A DNA stretch of 64,000 nucleotides, taken from Bubalus kerabau. Taxonomy: Eukaryota; Chordata; Mammalia; Artiodactyla; Bovidae. The stretch spans positions 140,319,697 through 140,383,696 of the forward strand of contig NC_073627.1 in assembly GCF_029407905.1 (NCBI RefSeq), read 5' to 3'. How positions within the stretch are numbered: the first letter of the stretch is position 1; each line of letters starts with the position of its first letter. The position numbers were made by a program, and so were the translations under genes. This document shows positions 63,945 to 64,000 of the stretch, one piece after another. The notes beneath the pieces were generated by a model. It was given only the letters and a program-made list of their open reading frames with translations, did not search any database and had not been told where the DNA came from.

Positions 63945-64000
63945 TTTCTTTTTAAAAAAATTTTATTGGAGTATAGTTGCTTTCCAATATTGTGTTAGTT
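63945..64000 (-). mobile_element. L1 3' end (antisense), cut by window edge
   Basis: 'attttattggagtatagttg' followed by 'ctttccaatattgtgttagtt' is the start of an antisense L1 3' UTR that continues beyond the window. Confidence 0.8.

Overview
This window is nuclear genomic DNA from a ruminant, most likely a bovid close to cattle. The evidence is the repeat content: dozens of Bov-tA SINEs (tRNA head fused to the BovA body), dimeric BOV-A2 SINEs, CHR-type tRNA SINEs, BovB (RTE-clade) LINEs and a cattle-type L1 3' end. These families occur together only in ruminants. I identify them from remembered family consensus sequences; no database search was run. Species-level assignment (Bos versus Ovis, Capra and others) cannot be made by eye.

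I find no protein-coding gene, functional tRNA or rRNA gene, CRISPR array or prokaryotic feature. Nearly all longer open frames lie in transposon relics; the others lie in GC-rich or unique sequence without recognisable domains. The window reads as gene-poor intergenic or large-intron DNA.

Layout. 1-5 kb: L1, SINE and LTR-like fragments. 5.1-11.7 kb: one near full-length but dead L1 in antisense, with four BOV-A2 dimers inside it, three of them with clear target-site duplications (TSDs). 12-18 kb: SINEs, a mariner MITE and nested L1 relics. 18.4-21.3 kb: an ancient L2 LINE in sense, broken by later hAT, BovB, CHR and LTR-like insertions. 21.3-24 kb: old L1/HAL1-like relics. 24.7-26.6 kb: a MIR split by a Bov-tA, then a 5'-truncated BovB. 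26.6-29.0 kb: the largest repeat-free block, rich in TAAT-core motifs. 29-31 kb: CHR, L2, MIR and an L1 split by BovB. 33.2-35.2 kb: two endogenous-retrovirus LTRs in opposite orientation with a mariner MITE between them. 36-39 kb: L1, MIR and BovB, with a chimeric CHR/Bov-tA insertion. 39.7-40.9 kb: a second low-repeat block. 43.0-45.1 kb: two L1 3' ends head-to-head, forming a large inverted repeat. 45-52 kb: dense SINEs, including a composite insertion inside a MIR at 46.66-47.38 kb. 52.9-58.1 kb: two sense BovB copies, the second holding the longest open frame in the window (239 codons, reverse-transcriptase core). 58.1-62.6 kb: mostly unique, partly GC-rich DNA. 62.5-64 kb: MER5A-like, Bov-tA and MIR elements and the start of another L1.

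There is no operon-like organisation. What the sequence does give is a readable insertion order: L2 and MIR are oldest, then L1M, LTR-like and hAT/mariner elements, then CHR and Bov-tA SINEs and BovB, and last BOV-A2 and the cattle L1. Many junctions carry 9-18 bp TSDs that I located exactly. The most unusual items are two composite SINE insertions that appear to have landed as single units (37127-37444 and 46661-47380), a BovB copy with a rearranged 5' end and an in-frame deletion beside intact catalytic motifs, and the TAAT-rich repeat-free block.
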